A stretch of DNA of 64,000 bases, taken from the NCBI RefSeq assembly GCF_900188085.1, contig NZ_FZOU01000005.1:124001-188000 (forward strand), written 5' to 3'. The translations under genes were made by a program, and so were the position numbers. Below the pieces are notes generated by a model. It ran no database searches. It saw nothing but the letters and a program-made list of their open reading frames with translations, and was not told where the DNA came from. This DNA is from Granulicella rosea (lineage in GTDB: Bacteria > Acidobacteriota > Terriglobia > Terriglobales > Acidobacteriaceae). This document shows positions 17,516-25,845 of the stretch, one piece after another. Numbering within the stretch: position 1 is the first letter of the stretch; each line of letters opens with the position of its first letter.

Positions 17516-17577
17516 GTGCAGTACAATCGTACGAGCACGGCTTGCAGAAGCTGGTGGATAAGTTCGCCCGGCTCTTA
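17516..17577 (+). pseudogene. Relic of a UvrD/PcrA C-terminus
   Basis: Translates as EHGLQKLVDKFARL (from 17533), matching KHGVKKLIEKFAQL at the end of the intact pcrA just upstream; over 32 nt about 25 are identical. A preceding VQY (17516-17524) fits the usual TVxF/Y strand if one base was lost. It suggests duplication of, or displacement from, the original 3' end by the repeat at 17461-17495. Confidence 0.6.
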
Positions 17578-17623
17578 GCCTGCAACCCTTCCAAACATTT
17601 TTAGAAAAGAGAACCTGACTTTC

Positions 17624-17779
17624 ATGGCAAACACCAAGGCAATTACCGATACCGTTGAGCGCAAGAAGATCAAGCGGGCCGCCCGCAAGGCTGCCGCCCC
17701 CAAGGCGAAGCGCACCGGCGCACGCGGTGAGAACAAGCAGAAGCTGAAGAAGGCTGCACGCGGACAGTCCAAGCGCTAG
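17624..17779 (+). CDS. Small basic Lys/Ala/Arg-rich protein
   Basis: 51-aa ORF: MANTKAITDTVERKKIKR followed by Ala/Lys/Arg-rich sequence ending AARGQSKR. The composition (more than one third Lys+Arg, no Cys, Trp or aromatics) resembles histone-H1-like or ribosome-associated small proteins. A moderate AGAG precedes the ATG by about 12 nt. No family recognised. Coding status is supported by an in-frame, wobble-GC-rich reading and an uninterrupted charged sequence, but expression is not shown. Confidence 0.6.
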   Translation: MANTKAITDTVERKKIKRAARKAAAPKAKRTGARGENKQKLKKAARGQSKR

Positions 17780-17966
17780 TCGCAGCGGCTGAAAACGCAG
17801 GCCTGCGGGGAAGCCAAAGCACACTCTCGCAATGAGCGGTGCTTTGGCTTCGATTGCATGCCGGTTCGGAAGATTTGCTTCAACTTGAGCAAGCGTGTTT
17901 CTGCACCGCGCCAGTCCTGCGGTTGGCGTGCCTCGTTCACCGGCCCCTTCTCGATCGCTGCATCCC

Positions 17967-19148
17967 ATGCCGAGGAATTCAGACCACTTGCGTCATCGCA
18001 GCGTACAGGTTCCGCCGGTTCTCGAACCGCTGCGACACATTGCTGCGCTCGATGGCGTGCGTGGTCTTGCCGTGATGCTCGTCCTGGTCTATCACCTGTT
18101 CTGGTCGAACGTCGATTCTCCATCGAGGTTCATGCATCTCGTGCTGCAGCTTCGCGGCAGCGGCTGGATCGGCGTGGATATTTTTTTCGTGCTCTCGGGA
18201 TTTCTGATCACGGGCATTTTGTTCGACACGCTGACCGATCCACATTTCTTTCGTAACTTCTACCTTCGCCGGATTCTTCGCATCTTCCCTCTGTTTTACC
18301 TGGTGGTTCTCGTGCTGGCGATTGCGATTCACCCAGCCGACCGCCCGCAGCAAAACCAGCTTCTGGCTCTCTTCGCCTATCTGCAAAACACCAGTCTTTA
18401 CTGGCGCTCGGAGGGAACCAGGGTGCTGGCGTACAGCGGACACCTCTGGTCGCTCGCGGTCGAGGAGCAGTTCTACTTCGTCTGGCCGCTCCTCGTATTT
18501 TTCATCCGCTCGCGCCGCGCCCTGCTCTGGGTGACAGCCTTTCTTTTCGCCGCGACTGCCATGCTGCGCGTGCTGCTGCTTGCGCATGGCTTTGGTCTCG
18601 GATCGATCTATCACCTCGCGTTCACGCGGGCGGACTCGCTGCTGGCCGGTGCGTGGCTTGCCCTGGCAGTGCGTGGTCCGCTCCGTTCGCGTGTCTTGTC
18701 GTTCGCTCCGTACAGTCTTGGGCTCAGCCTGCTTGGCTGCATAGGCCTGGCCGCCTGGACGGGGAACTTCGCATGGCAGAGCAATCGAGCGATTGCACTC
18801 TATGGGTATTCGCTTCTCGCGATGCTGGGCGCCTCGCTGATCGCCTGCAGCCTCGATCCGGCCTCGGCGCCGGCTCGCATGATGGGACTGTCGTTCTTCC
18901 GTTTCTTCGGTCGCTACAGCTACGGCATCTATGTTTACCACCTGATCCTCTTTCCGCTCATTCTCGAGGCCATTCGGCCTTGGCTCGCCGCGCATGTTGA
19001 GTCCAGAATGCTCCTGCACCTCGCACTCTTTACACTCACGATCGCGGCCACCGTCGCACTGGCCGTCTTCAGCTTTCATGTCTTTGAGGTGCGCTTCCTC
19101 GGACTCAAGCGATGGTTCAACTACCGTGCCCCTGGTGTTGCGAGATAA
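17967..19148 (+). CDS. Acyltransferase family 3 membrane protein (OafA/YrhL-like)
   Basis: 393-aa integral membrane acyltransferase with about 10 helices. Signature features are HIAALDGVRGLAVMLVLVYHLF (catalytic His), RNFYLRRILRIFPLFY (conserved RxxR), SLAVEEQFYFVWPLL and the late RFFGRYSYGIYVYHLIL. These enzymes O-acetylate or succinylate surface polysaccharides or peptidoglycan from the cytoplasmic side. ATG 17967 has no clear ribosome site; GTG 17895 in the same frame would add 24 residues. The actual substrate is unknown. Confidence 0.93.
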   Translation: MPRNSDHLRHRSVQVPPVLEPLRHIAALDGVRGLAVMLVLVYHLFWSNVDSPSRFMHLVLQLRGSGWIGVDIFFVLSGFLITGILFDTLTDPHFFRNFYLRRILRIFPLFYLVVLVLAIAIHPADRPQQNQLLALFAYLQNTSLYWRSEGTRVLAYSGHLWSLAVEEQFYFVWPLLVFFIRSRRALLWVTAFLFAATAMLRVLLLAHGFGLGSIYHLAFTRADSLLAGAWLALAVRGPLRSRVLSFAPYSLGLSLLGCIGLAAWTGNFAWQSNRAIALYGYSLLAMLGASLIACSLDPASAPARMMGLSFFRFFGRYSYGIYVYHLILFPLILEAIRPWLAAHVESRMLLHLALFTLTIAATVALAVFSFHVFEVRFLGLKRWFNYRAPGVAR

Positions 19149-19232
19149 GTTTTCGTCCCGGGGCGTGGGGGGTGAAGTGCTACACTCGGATCATTCGACG
19201 CCAGCCTATCTTTCTGGAGCGACCAACTCAAC

Positions 19233-20795
19233 TTGGCCCGGCAAATCTTCGCAACGAAATCCATCGACAAGCTGATCTCGGAGTCCGAGTCGCCGGAGCA
19301 CGCGCTTCGGAAGACGCTCGGTCCGGTCTCGCTCACCGCGCTCGGCATCGGCGCGGTCATTGGGTCTGGCATCTTCACGGTCATCGGTACGGCCATCGGC
19401 GGCAATCCGTCGAAGATCGCCGACTGGAAGGGCTCGCCGATCATCGACCTGATCCTCGGCGCACTGCACGGTCATGCCGGTGCGGTTGCCGGCAGACCCG
19501 GCGCCGGGCCCGCGCTGGCGCTTTCGCTGGTGCTCGTCGCCATCGTCTGCGGACTCACCGGCCTCTGCTATGCAGAGCTTGCCAGCATGATCCCCATCGC
19601 CGGCTCGGCTTACACCTACACCTACGCGACGCTGGGCGAGCTGATCGCGTGGATCATCGGCTGGGACCTCATCCTCGAGTACGCCTTCTCGAACATGAGC
19701 GTCTCGGTCGGATTCGCGGCGCATATCGTCGATCTCCTCGACTGGCTGGGCATCCACCTCGATCCGAAGTGGCTCTCGCCCGCCTATCTGCCGCTCGGCC
19801 TGCAGGATCTCGCCGGCAAGGATATCTTCGCCGCCGGCTGGCACTTCGGCTTCGACATCCCCGCCTTCATCATCGTGCTGCTACTGACGGTCGTGCTCGT
19901 GCGCGGCATTCGAGAGTCCGCCCGCACCAACAACATCATGGTGCTGGTTAAGATCGCGGCGATTCTGCTCTTCATCTTCTTCGGCCTGTCGTTCATCCAT
20001 CCGGCCAACTACCACCCCTTCTCGCCGAACGGCTACTCCGGTGTGCTGGCGGGCGGGTCGATTATCTTCTTCACTTACATCGGCTTCGACTCGGTCTCGA
20101 CCGCAAGCGAAGAGTGCCGCAACCCGCGCCGCGATGTTCCGATCGGCATCGTCGCGACGCTGATCGTCTGCACGATCCTCTACATCGGCGTGGCGGCGGT
20201 GCTGACCGGCATGGTGCCGTGGCAATCGGTCGCTGGCGACGGAGCGCCGGTGGTCAATGCGCTCAAACGCCTCTCGCTCGAGCCCGGCGGCGGACGCCTG
20301 CACTGGGTGCGACTCGGCGTGCTGATCGGCGCCATCGTCGGCATGATTTCGTCGATTCTGGTCTTCCAGCTCGGCCAGGCGCGCGTCTGGTTCGCGATGT
20401 CGCGCGATAAATTGCTGCCGGATATCTTTTCGAGCCTGCACCCGAAGTTTCGCACCCCCGCGTTTGCGACGTGGTTTGCCGGAATCCTGGTCGCGATCCC
20501 GTCCGGGCTCTTCGACGTCGGCACCTTCGCGGAGATGTCGAACATCGGTACGCTCTTCGCCTTTGTGCTGGTCTCGATCGGCGTGATCGTTCTGCGCGCG
20601 AAAGACCCGGAACGTCGCCGCGGCTTCCGGGTTCCGTTTGGCCCGGTGATCCCCATCCTCAGCACGCTCTTCTGCATCCTGCTGATGGCGGGACTGCCGG
20701 CGATCACGTGGGTGCGATTCTTCGTGTGGCTGATCATCGGGCTGTTCGTCTACTTCTTCTATTCGAGGAAGCGCAGCGAGTTTTACAAGGGCTGA
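19233..20795 (+). CDS. APC-family amino acid permease
   Basis: 520 aa, about 12-14 helices. N-terminal KTLGPVSLTALGIGAVIGSGIFTVIG is the APC helix-1 substrate motif (GxGxxxGxGIF). Further family signs are GLCYAELASMIPIAGSAYTYTY, a WDLILEY segment and FFTYIGFDSVSTASEE, as in the cationic/branched amino acid YhdG-CAT branch. An extra Gly/Ala-rich loop (about 75-95) lies between helices 2 and 3. The start is a TTG at 19233, weakly supported by GGAG 13 nt upstream. Likely proton-coupled amino acid uptake. Confidence 0.94.
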   Translation: MARQIFATKSIDKLISESESPEHALRKTLGPVSLTALGIGAVIGSGIFTVIGTAIGGNPSKIADWKGSPIIDLILGALHGHAGAVAGRPGAGPALALSLVLVAIVCGLTGLCYAELASMIPIAGSAYTYTYATLGELIAWIIGWDLILEYAFSNMSVSVGFAAHIVDLLDWLGIHLDPKWLSPAYLPLGLQDLAGKDIFAAGWHFGFDIPAFIIVLLLTVVLVRGIRESARTNNIMVLVKIAAILLFIFFGLSFIHPANYHPFSPNGYSGVLAGGSIIFFTYIGFDSVSTASEECRNPRRDVPIGIVATLIVCTILYIGVAAVLTGMVPWQSVAGDGAPVVNALKRLSLEPGGGRLHWVRLGVLIGAIVGMISSILVFQLGQARVWFAMSRDKLLPDIFSSLHPKFRTPAFATWFAGILVAIPSGLFDVGTFAEMSNIGTLFAFVLVSIGVIVLRAKDPERRRGFRVPFGPVIPILSTLFCILLMAGLPAITWVRFFVWLIIGLFVYFFYSRKRSEFYKG

Positions 20796-20895
20796 CGGCG
20801 TCTGCCGGGTTGTTCACCGCCCGAATGATTATTTTGGTTCGTTTCATGACATAAAGGAAGCCAGCAGTCGTGCGCTGGTGCTACCTTTATTCGTC

Positions 20896-21471
20896 ATGAC
20901 TTCCAACGCCAAGACGGTACAGTACTCGCGCGTCCCCGACATGCCGGAGACCGGGACCACCCGGCGTGAGATCCGCTTTGTGATCGTGGGCACCATCCTG
21001 CTCGTGGCGGGCGTTCTCGGCGGTATCCTCTGGCGCGTCCTCGCGCCCGACTCCGACAACATGGACAAGACCGCCGCCGCGCACATCGTTCGCCTGTGCA
21101 ATCAGCGGGTGGACTGCCGCGTCCAGGCTGGCGACCTCTTCGACGGCGACTGGGACACCCTTTACGTCATCGGCTCGCAGGTCTCGCAGAAGGGCATCAA
21201 CGCAGCGCTCGGCACCTATTTCCTGCGCAGCCGCGACAACACGCGCATCTTCGCGCTGGTGAAGGATGGAAAGATCGTTCAGAGTCAGCACCTCGCGTAC
21301 GGCGCCGACGCCCCGCTCGACGGCGAGCTGGAGTTCGAGGAGGAGCACAATCGCGAGCAGCGCATCGCACGCTACGACCGCAACACCTGGCTCCAGATCA
21401 CGGTCTACCCCAACCAGAACGGCGGCGGCATCTTTTACGTTCTTACCGAGAAGGCGCACGAACTGAATTAG
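20896..21471 (+). CDS. Membrane-anchored protein of unknown function
   Basis: 191 aa (GTG 20878 would add 6). One N-terminal membrane helix (about 30-52, IRFVIVGTILLVAGVLGGILW), then an extracytoplasmic soluble domain with two Cys (RLCNQRVDCRVQ) and an acidic stretch (DGELEFEEEHNREQ). The layout suggests a single-pass protein with the domain outside. No family recognised. It is followed by a strong terminator. Confidence 0.75.
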   Translation: MTSNAKTVQYSRVPDMPETGTTRREIRFVIVGTILLVAGVLGGILWRVLAPDSDNMDKTAAAHIVRLCNQRVDCRVQAGDLFDGDWDTLYVIGSQVSQKGINAALGTYFLRSRDNTRIFALVKDGKIVQSQHLAYGADAPLDGELEFEEEHNREQRIARYDRNTWLQITVYPNQNGGGIFYVLTEKAHELN

Positions 21472-21540
21472 GCCTATTGCCTTGCTTGCCCGTCATCCTC
21501 GCGGAAGATCCGCCGTTCTCGCGCCAGTCCAACAAAGCAA

Positions 21541-21569
21541 AAGCCCCCGCCGCGGCAGGGGCTCTTTTT
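21541..21569. terminator. Intrinsic terminator between convergent genes
   Basis: AGCCCC (21542-21547) pairs with GGGGCT (21558-21563), followed on plus by CTTTTT; on minus the A-rich side also gives a T-tract. It serves the genes ending at 21471 and 21578. Confidence 0.85.
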
Positions 21570-21577
21570 GCGCCGTT

Positions 21578-22519
21578 TTACGCCTCGCGGCGCTTCCGCC
21601 CGCTCATCAGATAGATCGCCGCGCGCAGCTCCAGCAGCGGATCGTCCGAGGGCTCGATGCCCGCCAGCCGCGGAATCGGGTCGAAGATGATGTGCTTCTG
21701 CTCGGCGAGCGTATCGGCGGAGAGAGCCGTCAGCTCCAGCGTGCCCAGTTCGACCACCTGGCTGTCCGCCGGCCAGTGGATTGTCGCGTCGTCGACCACC
21801 GCACCCTCCGGCGCGATCTGTACCGCCAGGGTGAACTTCACCGGCGCCGCGGCCACACGCTCGCCGATCTCGTCCACGAGGTAGTCGCTGTCTTGGTGCT
21901 TGGCCATGTCGTCGCTTAGGTACTGGTTCCCCGCAGCCGGCAGAATGCGATAGCGGCCAAACTTGCTCTCGCCAGCCGCGTTGGTGAACTTCATCGCCGT
22001 CACGCCGAAGTAGCTCTCTGTCCCGAAGCTGAAGGGAAAGGGCTTGGGCGTCTGCACGAAGGCCAGCGCCGCCGGATGCGAGCCCAGAAAGGCCTCGAGC
22101 GGCGACCCGGCGAGATTCTTCGGGTCGCTCGACGCCAGCGCCCGCAGAAACTCCAGAAACTCGTCGCCGGTGTGCGTGGGAAAGCCATCAGTGGAGTGGC
22201 TGACGATGTCCGTGTGGACGCGCTCGCCCAGCATGAACCGGATCGCAAATCCCTTGGGATTCGCGTTCGGGTCGTTGTCCGGGACCAGCGGCAGACCGGT
22301 CGAATCCGAAAACCGCACGACGATCGGGGTCGACGGCGCGTTCAGATGCTGCGCGGAAGAAAGTCCGGCGGCTGCAGCCGTGGGAGTAAAGGTTCCTGTC
22401 AGCATGACGCCCTTGGCATGCGCCGGGCGAAATCCCGGGTATTCCCCGAAGATCTTATGGAACTGGTCGATCAGGTTCTGGCTGAGCGCGAGCAACTTCT
22501 CATCGGTCGGTAGCGGCAT
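21578..22519 (-). CDS. Catalase-family heme peroxidase (small, SrpA/catalase-like)
   Basis: 313-aa catalase-related protein, shorter than true catalases (about 480). The distal His region is RPAHAKGVMLTGTFTPT; PIVVRFSDSTGLP and NPKGFAIRF are catalase core motifs. The proximal side FDPIPRLAGIEPSDDPLLELRAAIYLMS carries the Arg-x-x-x-Tyr arrangement (R...Y) that ligates heme. No signal peptide, so cytosolic. Members usually show organic peroxidase activity with weak catalase activity. Confidence 0.9.
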   Translation of the reverse strand: MPLPTDEKLLALSQNLIDQFHKIFGEYPGFRPAHAKGVMLTGTFTPTAAAAGLSSAQHLNAPSTPIVVRFSDSTGLPLVPDNDPNANPKGFAIRFMLGERVHTDIVSHSTDGFPTHTGDEFLEFLRALASSDPKNLAGSPLEAFLGSHPAALAFVQTPKPFPFSFGTESYFGVTAMKFTNAAGESKFGRYRILPAAGNQYLSDDMAKHQDSDYLVDEIGERVAAAPVKFTLAVQIAPEGAVVDDATIHWPADSQVVELGTLELTALSADTLAEQKHIIFDPIPRLAGIEPSDDPLLELRAAIYLMSGRKRREA

Positions 22520-22614
22520 GGGTCGTTCTCCTCGAGGGTGGTTCTCAGAACCACTCTCTCACACCTCGATGAATGCAGACACCCCCTCAAACGAGCCGGG
22601 GCTAAACTGAATGG

Positions 22615-23676
22615 ATGGCACGTTCTAACCATACGAAGACTAAAGCCGAGTCCATCGACATTCCCGCCTGGCTTCGCGGCCTGCCCAAGGCCGAGCTGCA
22701 TCTGCATCTCGAAGGCACGATCACGCCCGAGACCCTGGTCGAGCTGAGCGCACGCCACGACGCCGAGCCGCTGACACTCGAACAGGCACGCGCGCTCTAC
22801 GTCTACGAGGACTTCGTCCACTTCCTGATGGCCTTCAAGGCCGTCTCCGAGCGGCTTCGGACGCCGGAGGACTTCGCCCTCATCACGCACCACATGATCC
22901 GCGATCTCGCCCGGCAGGGCGTCGTTCACGCCGAGGCATACATCTCCTTCGGGATTCTCTACAAGTTCAAGCCGCAGCTCACCATCGAGTCGGTCATGGA
23001 CGCGATCGAAGGCGCGCGGATCGCTGGCGAAAGGGAGTTCGGCGTCTCGCTGCTCTGGATCATCGACGCCGTCCGCCACTTCGGCGTGGAGGAGGCCGCG
23101 CGCGTCTTCCGCACCGCCGCCGAGTTGCAGCCGAAGTACCCCAGCATCGTCGGCATCGGCATCGGCGGGGACGAGGCGCGCGGTCCCGCCAACGACTTCC
23201 GCGAACTCTATGAGGAGGCGAAGGCCGCCGGCCTGCGCCTGACCGCCCACGCAGGCGAGTCCACCGGCCCGGTCGATGGACCGGCCAGCATCTGGGCCGC
23301 GCTCAATATCGGGGCGGAGCGCATCGGCCACGGACTCGCCGCGCAGCACGACGCCGAGCTGCTCGAAGTGCTCGCCGAACGTCAGATCCCCATCGAACTG
23401 AACGTCACCAGCAACATCCGCACCTCATGCTGCGCGGCCTACGACGACCACCCGGTGCGGGAGTACTTCGAGGCCGGCCTCATGGTCACGCTCAACTCCG
23501 ACGATCCACCCATGTTCGGCAGCGACCTGCTGAACGAGTACATCCTTGTGCAGGACAAGTTTCAGTTCTCCCTGGACGAGATGCGCGAGTTCGCGGCGAA
23601 TAGCGTGGAGGCCAGCTTCCTGCCGCCACCGCGCAAGCTCAAGCTGCTGCATGAGATTGAGACTTACGGCCACTGA
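22615..23676 (+). CDS. add: Adenosine deaminase family protein (adenosine or aminodeoxyfutalosine deaminase)
   Basis: 353-aa zinc hydrolase. Metal ligands HLHLEG (His29, His31), HAGES, and Asp in NSDDPPMFGSDL; catalytic Glu near HAGE and the His in IGHG. Normal ADA size. Because many Acidobacteria make menaquinone by the futalosine route, this branch may deaminate 6-amino-6-deoxyfutalosine rather than adenosine; the sequence alone does not decide and no mqn genes are in the window. ATG 22615 is in frame; ATG 22611 is not. Confidence 0.92.
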   Translation: MARSNHTKTKAESIDIPAWLRGLPKAELHLHLEGTITPETLVELSARHDAEPLTLEQARALYVYEDFVHFLMAFKAVSERLRTPEDFALITHHMIRDLARQGVVHAEAYISFGILYKFKPQLTIESVMDAIEGARIAGEREFGVSLLWIIDAVRHFGVEEAARVFRTAAELQPKYPSIVGIGIGGDEARGPANDFRELYEEAKAAGLRLTAHAGESTGPVDGPASIWAALNIGAERIGHGLAAQHDAELLEVLAERQIPIELNVTSNIRTSCCAAYDDHPVREYFEAGLMVTLNSDDPPMFGSDLLNEYILVQDKFQFSLDEMREFAANSVEASFLPPPRKLKLLHEIETYGH

Positions 23677-23724
23677 AAACAGATATTCTGTCCGCGACCC
23701 CTGCTTGAACCCGCAAGAATGCCC

Positions 23725-23855
23725 GTCATCCTGAACGTAGTGAAGGACCCCCGTATTTCGTCTTTGCCTTTGGCTATTCTCGCTTTGAATGCAAGTGAGA
23801 AAACAAACAACGACAAAAGCGCAATACAGGGGTCCTTCGCTCCACTCCGGATGAC
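23725..23855. repeat. Family I dispersed repeat, inverted pair
   Basis: Plus copy 23725-23760 (GTCATCCTGAACGTAGTGAA then GGACCCCCGTATTTCG) and minus copy 23823-23855 (AATACAGGGGTCCTTCGC then CGGATGAC) separated by about 60 nt of A/T-richer sequence. They lie between the convergent add gene and the gene at 23889. Confidence 0.8.
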
Positions 23856-23888
23856 GAGCGTTTGTGGCAGGTCCGAAAGTTGTGAGGC

Positions 23889-24458
23889 TTATCGTCCATC
23901 CGGCGCAGGCACCATCACCGCGCTCGGATCGACCTTCGGGATGCCGAAGTGTCCGCTCAGATGCACCAGGTCCAGCGGCCGCAGGTCGCCCGAGATGCGC
24001 ACGACGCTCATATTCTGCGGTCCGCGCGAACACACCGTGACGCCGTCGATATCGCCGCCGGTAAAGTGCAGCCACAGGTCGGTGACGGAGTGGCGCGGCT
24101 GCGCCGTGTTGGCGACCGTCTGGTTGCCGTTGACCAGGTGCTTCCAGCCCGCGGCGTGGAAGGCGCCGAGCAGGCTCGCCAACGTCTCCGGCGTGTAGAA
24201 GGCCGGCTGGGCGTAGTGGTAGTTCTCGACCGAGACGGCGGTCAGCGCCGCCGCTGCATGATGCGCATCCACCCCACCCGTCTCCATCAGGCTCTGCGCC
24301 ATCTGCAGCATGGAGCGGTCGAAGCTGAAGGCGGTCTTGCTCGCCGGCTGGTCGGCCAGCGTGGAGAAGTACTGCGAGATCGAAGGCGGCTCGGGTCCCT
24401 GCGCAAAGGCAGGTGCGGAAAAAGCAAGGGCTGCAAGCAGAGTAAGTGTCGCGCGCAT
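23889..24458 (-). CDS. Secreted hypothetical protein
   Basis: 189 aa. Signal peptide MRATLTLLAALAFSAPAFAQ, cleaved after AlaPheAla. The mature part begins Pro/Ser-rich then FDRSMLQMAQSLMETGGVD, an Ala-rich helix, and a mixed region ending VMVPAPDGR. One Cys only. No domain recognised with confidence; the length and layout resemble DUF4252-type secreted proteins, but this is weak. Same strand as the VWFA gene upstream at 24521, 62 nt away. Confidence 0.75.
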   Translation of the reverse strand: MRATLTLLAALAFSAPAFAQGPEPPSISQYFSTLADQPASKTAFSFDRSMLQMAQSLMETGGVDAHHAAAALTAVSVENYHYAQPAFYTPETLASLLGAFHAAGWKHLVNGNQTVANTAQPRHSVTDLWLHFTGGDIDGVTVCSRGPQNMSVVRISGDLRPLDLVHLSGHFGIPKVDPSAVMVPAPDGR

Positions 24459-24520
24459 GGAGAACTCCCTACGGGATTAGACACAGCTTGCAGCCCAGAG
24501 TTACCCTGCGCCGGAAAAAT

Positions 24521-25516
24521 CTACTTCTCGTCCGGCGGACGTGGCGCAAAATAACCTGTCTTCGCGCGCACGTGGTAGCGCGAGTCGGTGGACTGCAGAT
24601 AGATCGTGCGGAAGGCGCCGTCCTGCTTGAACTCCGCCGGACGATAGGCCAGCAGGTACTGGCTGCGCAGCTCCTCTTCGATGTTGCGGAAGCCGACCGC
24701 GACGTCTTCGAGCTTGACCGGGTAGAACGGCTGCCCGCCGGTTGCCTCGGCGATCTTGCGCAGCACCTCGCCGCCCTTACCCTTGCTGGGGCTGATGTCG
24801 GTCGAGATGGTGTAGACGATCGTCTCCGCGCGCTGGCACATCTTGATAGCGTCCGCCTGATAGGCGCGGCTGTAGTTGTCGTCTCCGTCCGAGACCAGGA
24901 TGATGGCGCGCCGCACCGCGCCTTCATCGCGCAGCGTCAGCATCTGGTCCTTGCAGGTGTTGTAGAGCGCGTCGTAGAGCGCCGTGCCGCCGCCCGGCCG
25001 CAGCTTGCGGATGCCCTGGTTCAGCAGGTCGACGTTGTTGGTGAAGTCCTGCGGCAGGTTCCGCTGAATGTCGAATCCCTCGATGAACGCGCGGTCGTTG
25101 GTATGCAGCACCTGCAGAAAGAAGTCGATCGCCGCGTCCTGCTCGAACTTGAAGCGCTGCCGGATGGAGCTCGATGTATCGAGCATCACACCGAGGCGCA
25201 GCGGAAGGTTCGTCTGCTGCGTGAACTTGTTGACGGCCTCGGGCGGACGCCCGTCGTCGAGCAGCCCGAAGTTTTCGCGCTTCAGCCCGGTGATGAAGCG
25301 GCCCTTCTTGTCCGTCACGGTGAAGACGAGGTTGACCTCGGCGGTCCGGACGACCAGCTTATACGGCTCATCCGGCTGACCGGTGGGTGTAGGCTCCGGC
25401 GCCGTGGGCGCGGCGGGCGTGGCTGGAGCAGGCGTCTGCTGCGCAAACAGCGGCAGAGCGGCGCAACCGAAGGCGGTTGCAAGGATCATCGGACGAAAAG
25501 CATGCATAAACTTCAT
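24521..25516 (-). CDS. VWFA-related acidobacterial domain protein
   Basis: 331 aa. Signal peptide (MKFMHAFRPMILATAFGCAALPLFAQ), a Pro/Ala/Thr-rich linker, an N-terminal beta strand region (LVVRTAEVNLVFTVTDKKGRFITGLKRENF) and a vWA domain with MIDAS DTSSS, AIILVSDGDDN and IVYTIST. The combination with the FxVxDxxGxxxxxLxxxDFxLxxDG lead-in is TIGR03436, the VWFA-related acidobacterial domain, a strong lineage marker. Likely periplasmic or surface-bound. An earlier start at 25606 lacks a signal at its N-terminus, so ATG 25516 is preferred. Confidence 0.93.
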   Translation of the reverse strand: MKFMHAFRPMILATAFGCAALPLFAQQTPAPATPAAPTAPEPTPTGQPDEPYKLVVRTAEVNLVFTVTDKKGRFITGLKRENFGLLDDGRPPEAVNKFTQQTNLPLRLGVMLDTSSSIRQRFKFEQDAAIDFFLQVLHTNDRAFIEGFDIQRNLPQDFTNNVDLLNQGIRKLRPGGGTALYDALYNTCKDQMLTLRDEGAVRRAIILVSDGDDNYSRAYQADAIKMCQRAETIVYTISTDISPSKGKGGEVLRKIAEATGGQPFYPVKLEDVAVGFRNIEEELRSQYLLAYRPAEFKQDGAFRTIYLQSTDSRYHVRAKTGYFAPRPPDEK

Positions 25517-25599
25517 CTGTACAGTCACCGGGATGATTCTACTGGATTTGTGTTCGACGGCCCGACCACAACATTCGTTACTTCGAGGTCGCCCTTTGT

Positions 25600-25806
25600 T
25601 TGTCATTCCCGAAGGGAATCTGCTTTTGCTCTTGCCCTTGCTTTTCCACGGAGTCGCCTAAACCGCGCGTCATCCTGAACGTAGTGAAGGACCCCCGTAT
25701 TTCGTTCTTGTTCTTGTTGTTGCTCGTTCTGGCGCGAAATTTGTGACTTCAACGCTCGCAAAAGCAAAGACGAAATACGGGGGTCCTTCGCTCCGCGCAG
25801 GATGAC
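25600..25806. repeat. Family II repeat plus family I inverted pair
   Basis: Family II copy TTTGTCATTCCCGAAGG... at 25600-25630. A family I pair follows with arms 25669-25704 and 25771-25806, both about 36 nt and nearly complementary (CGTATTTCG / CGAAATACG ends). The loop is T/A-rich. No coding frame in this 239-nt gap. Confidence 0.8.
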
Positions 25807-25845
25807 GAAAACTCGTGGTGGGATCAAACAAGTACGCGAGCGGTT

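Noticed and set aside
23725..25806. CRISPR-like arrays in the repeat-rich gaps
   Set aside because: Repeats are dispersed single or inverted copies without regular spacers, and no cas gene is present.
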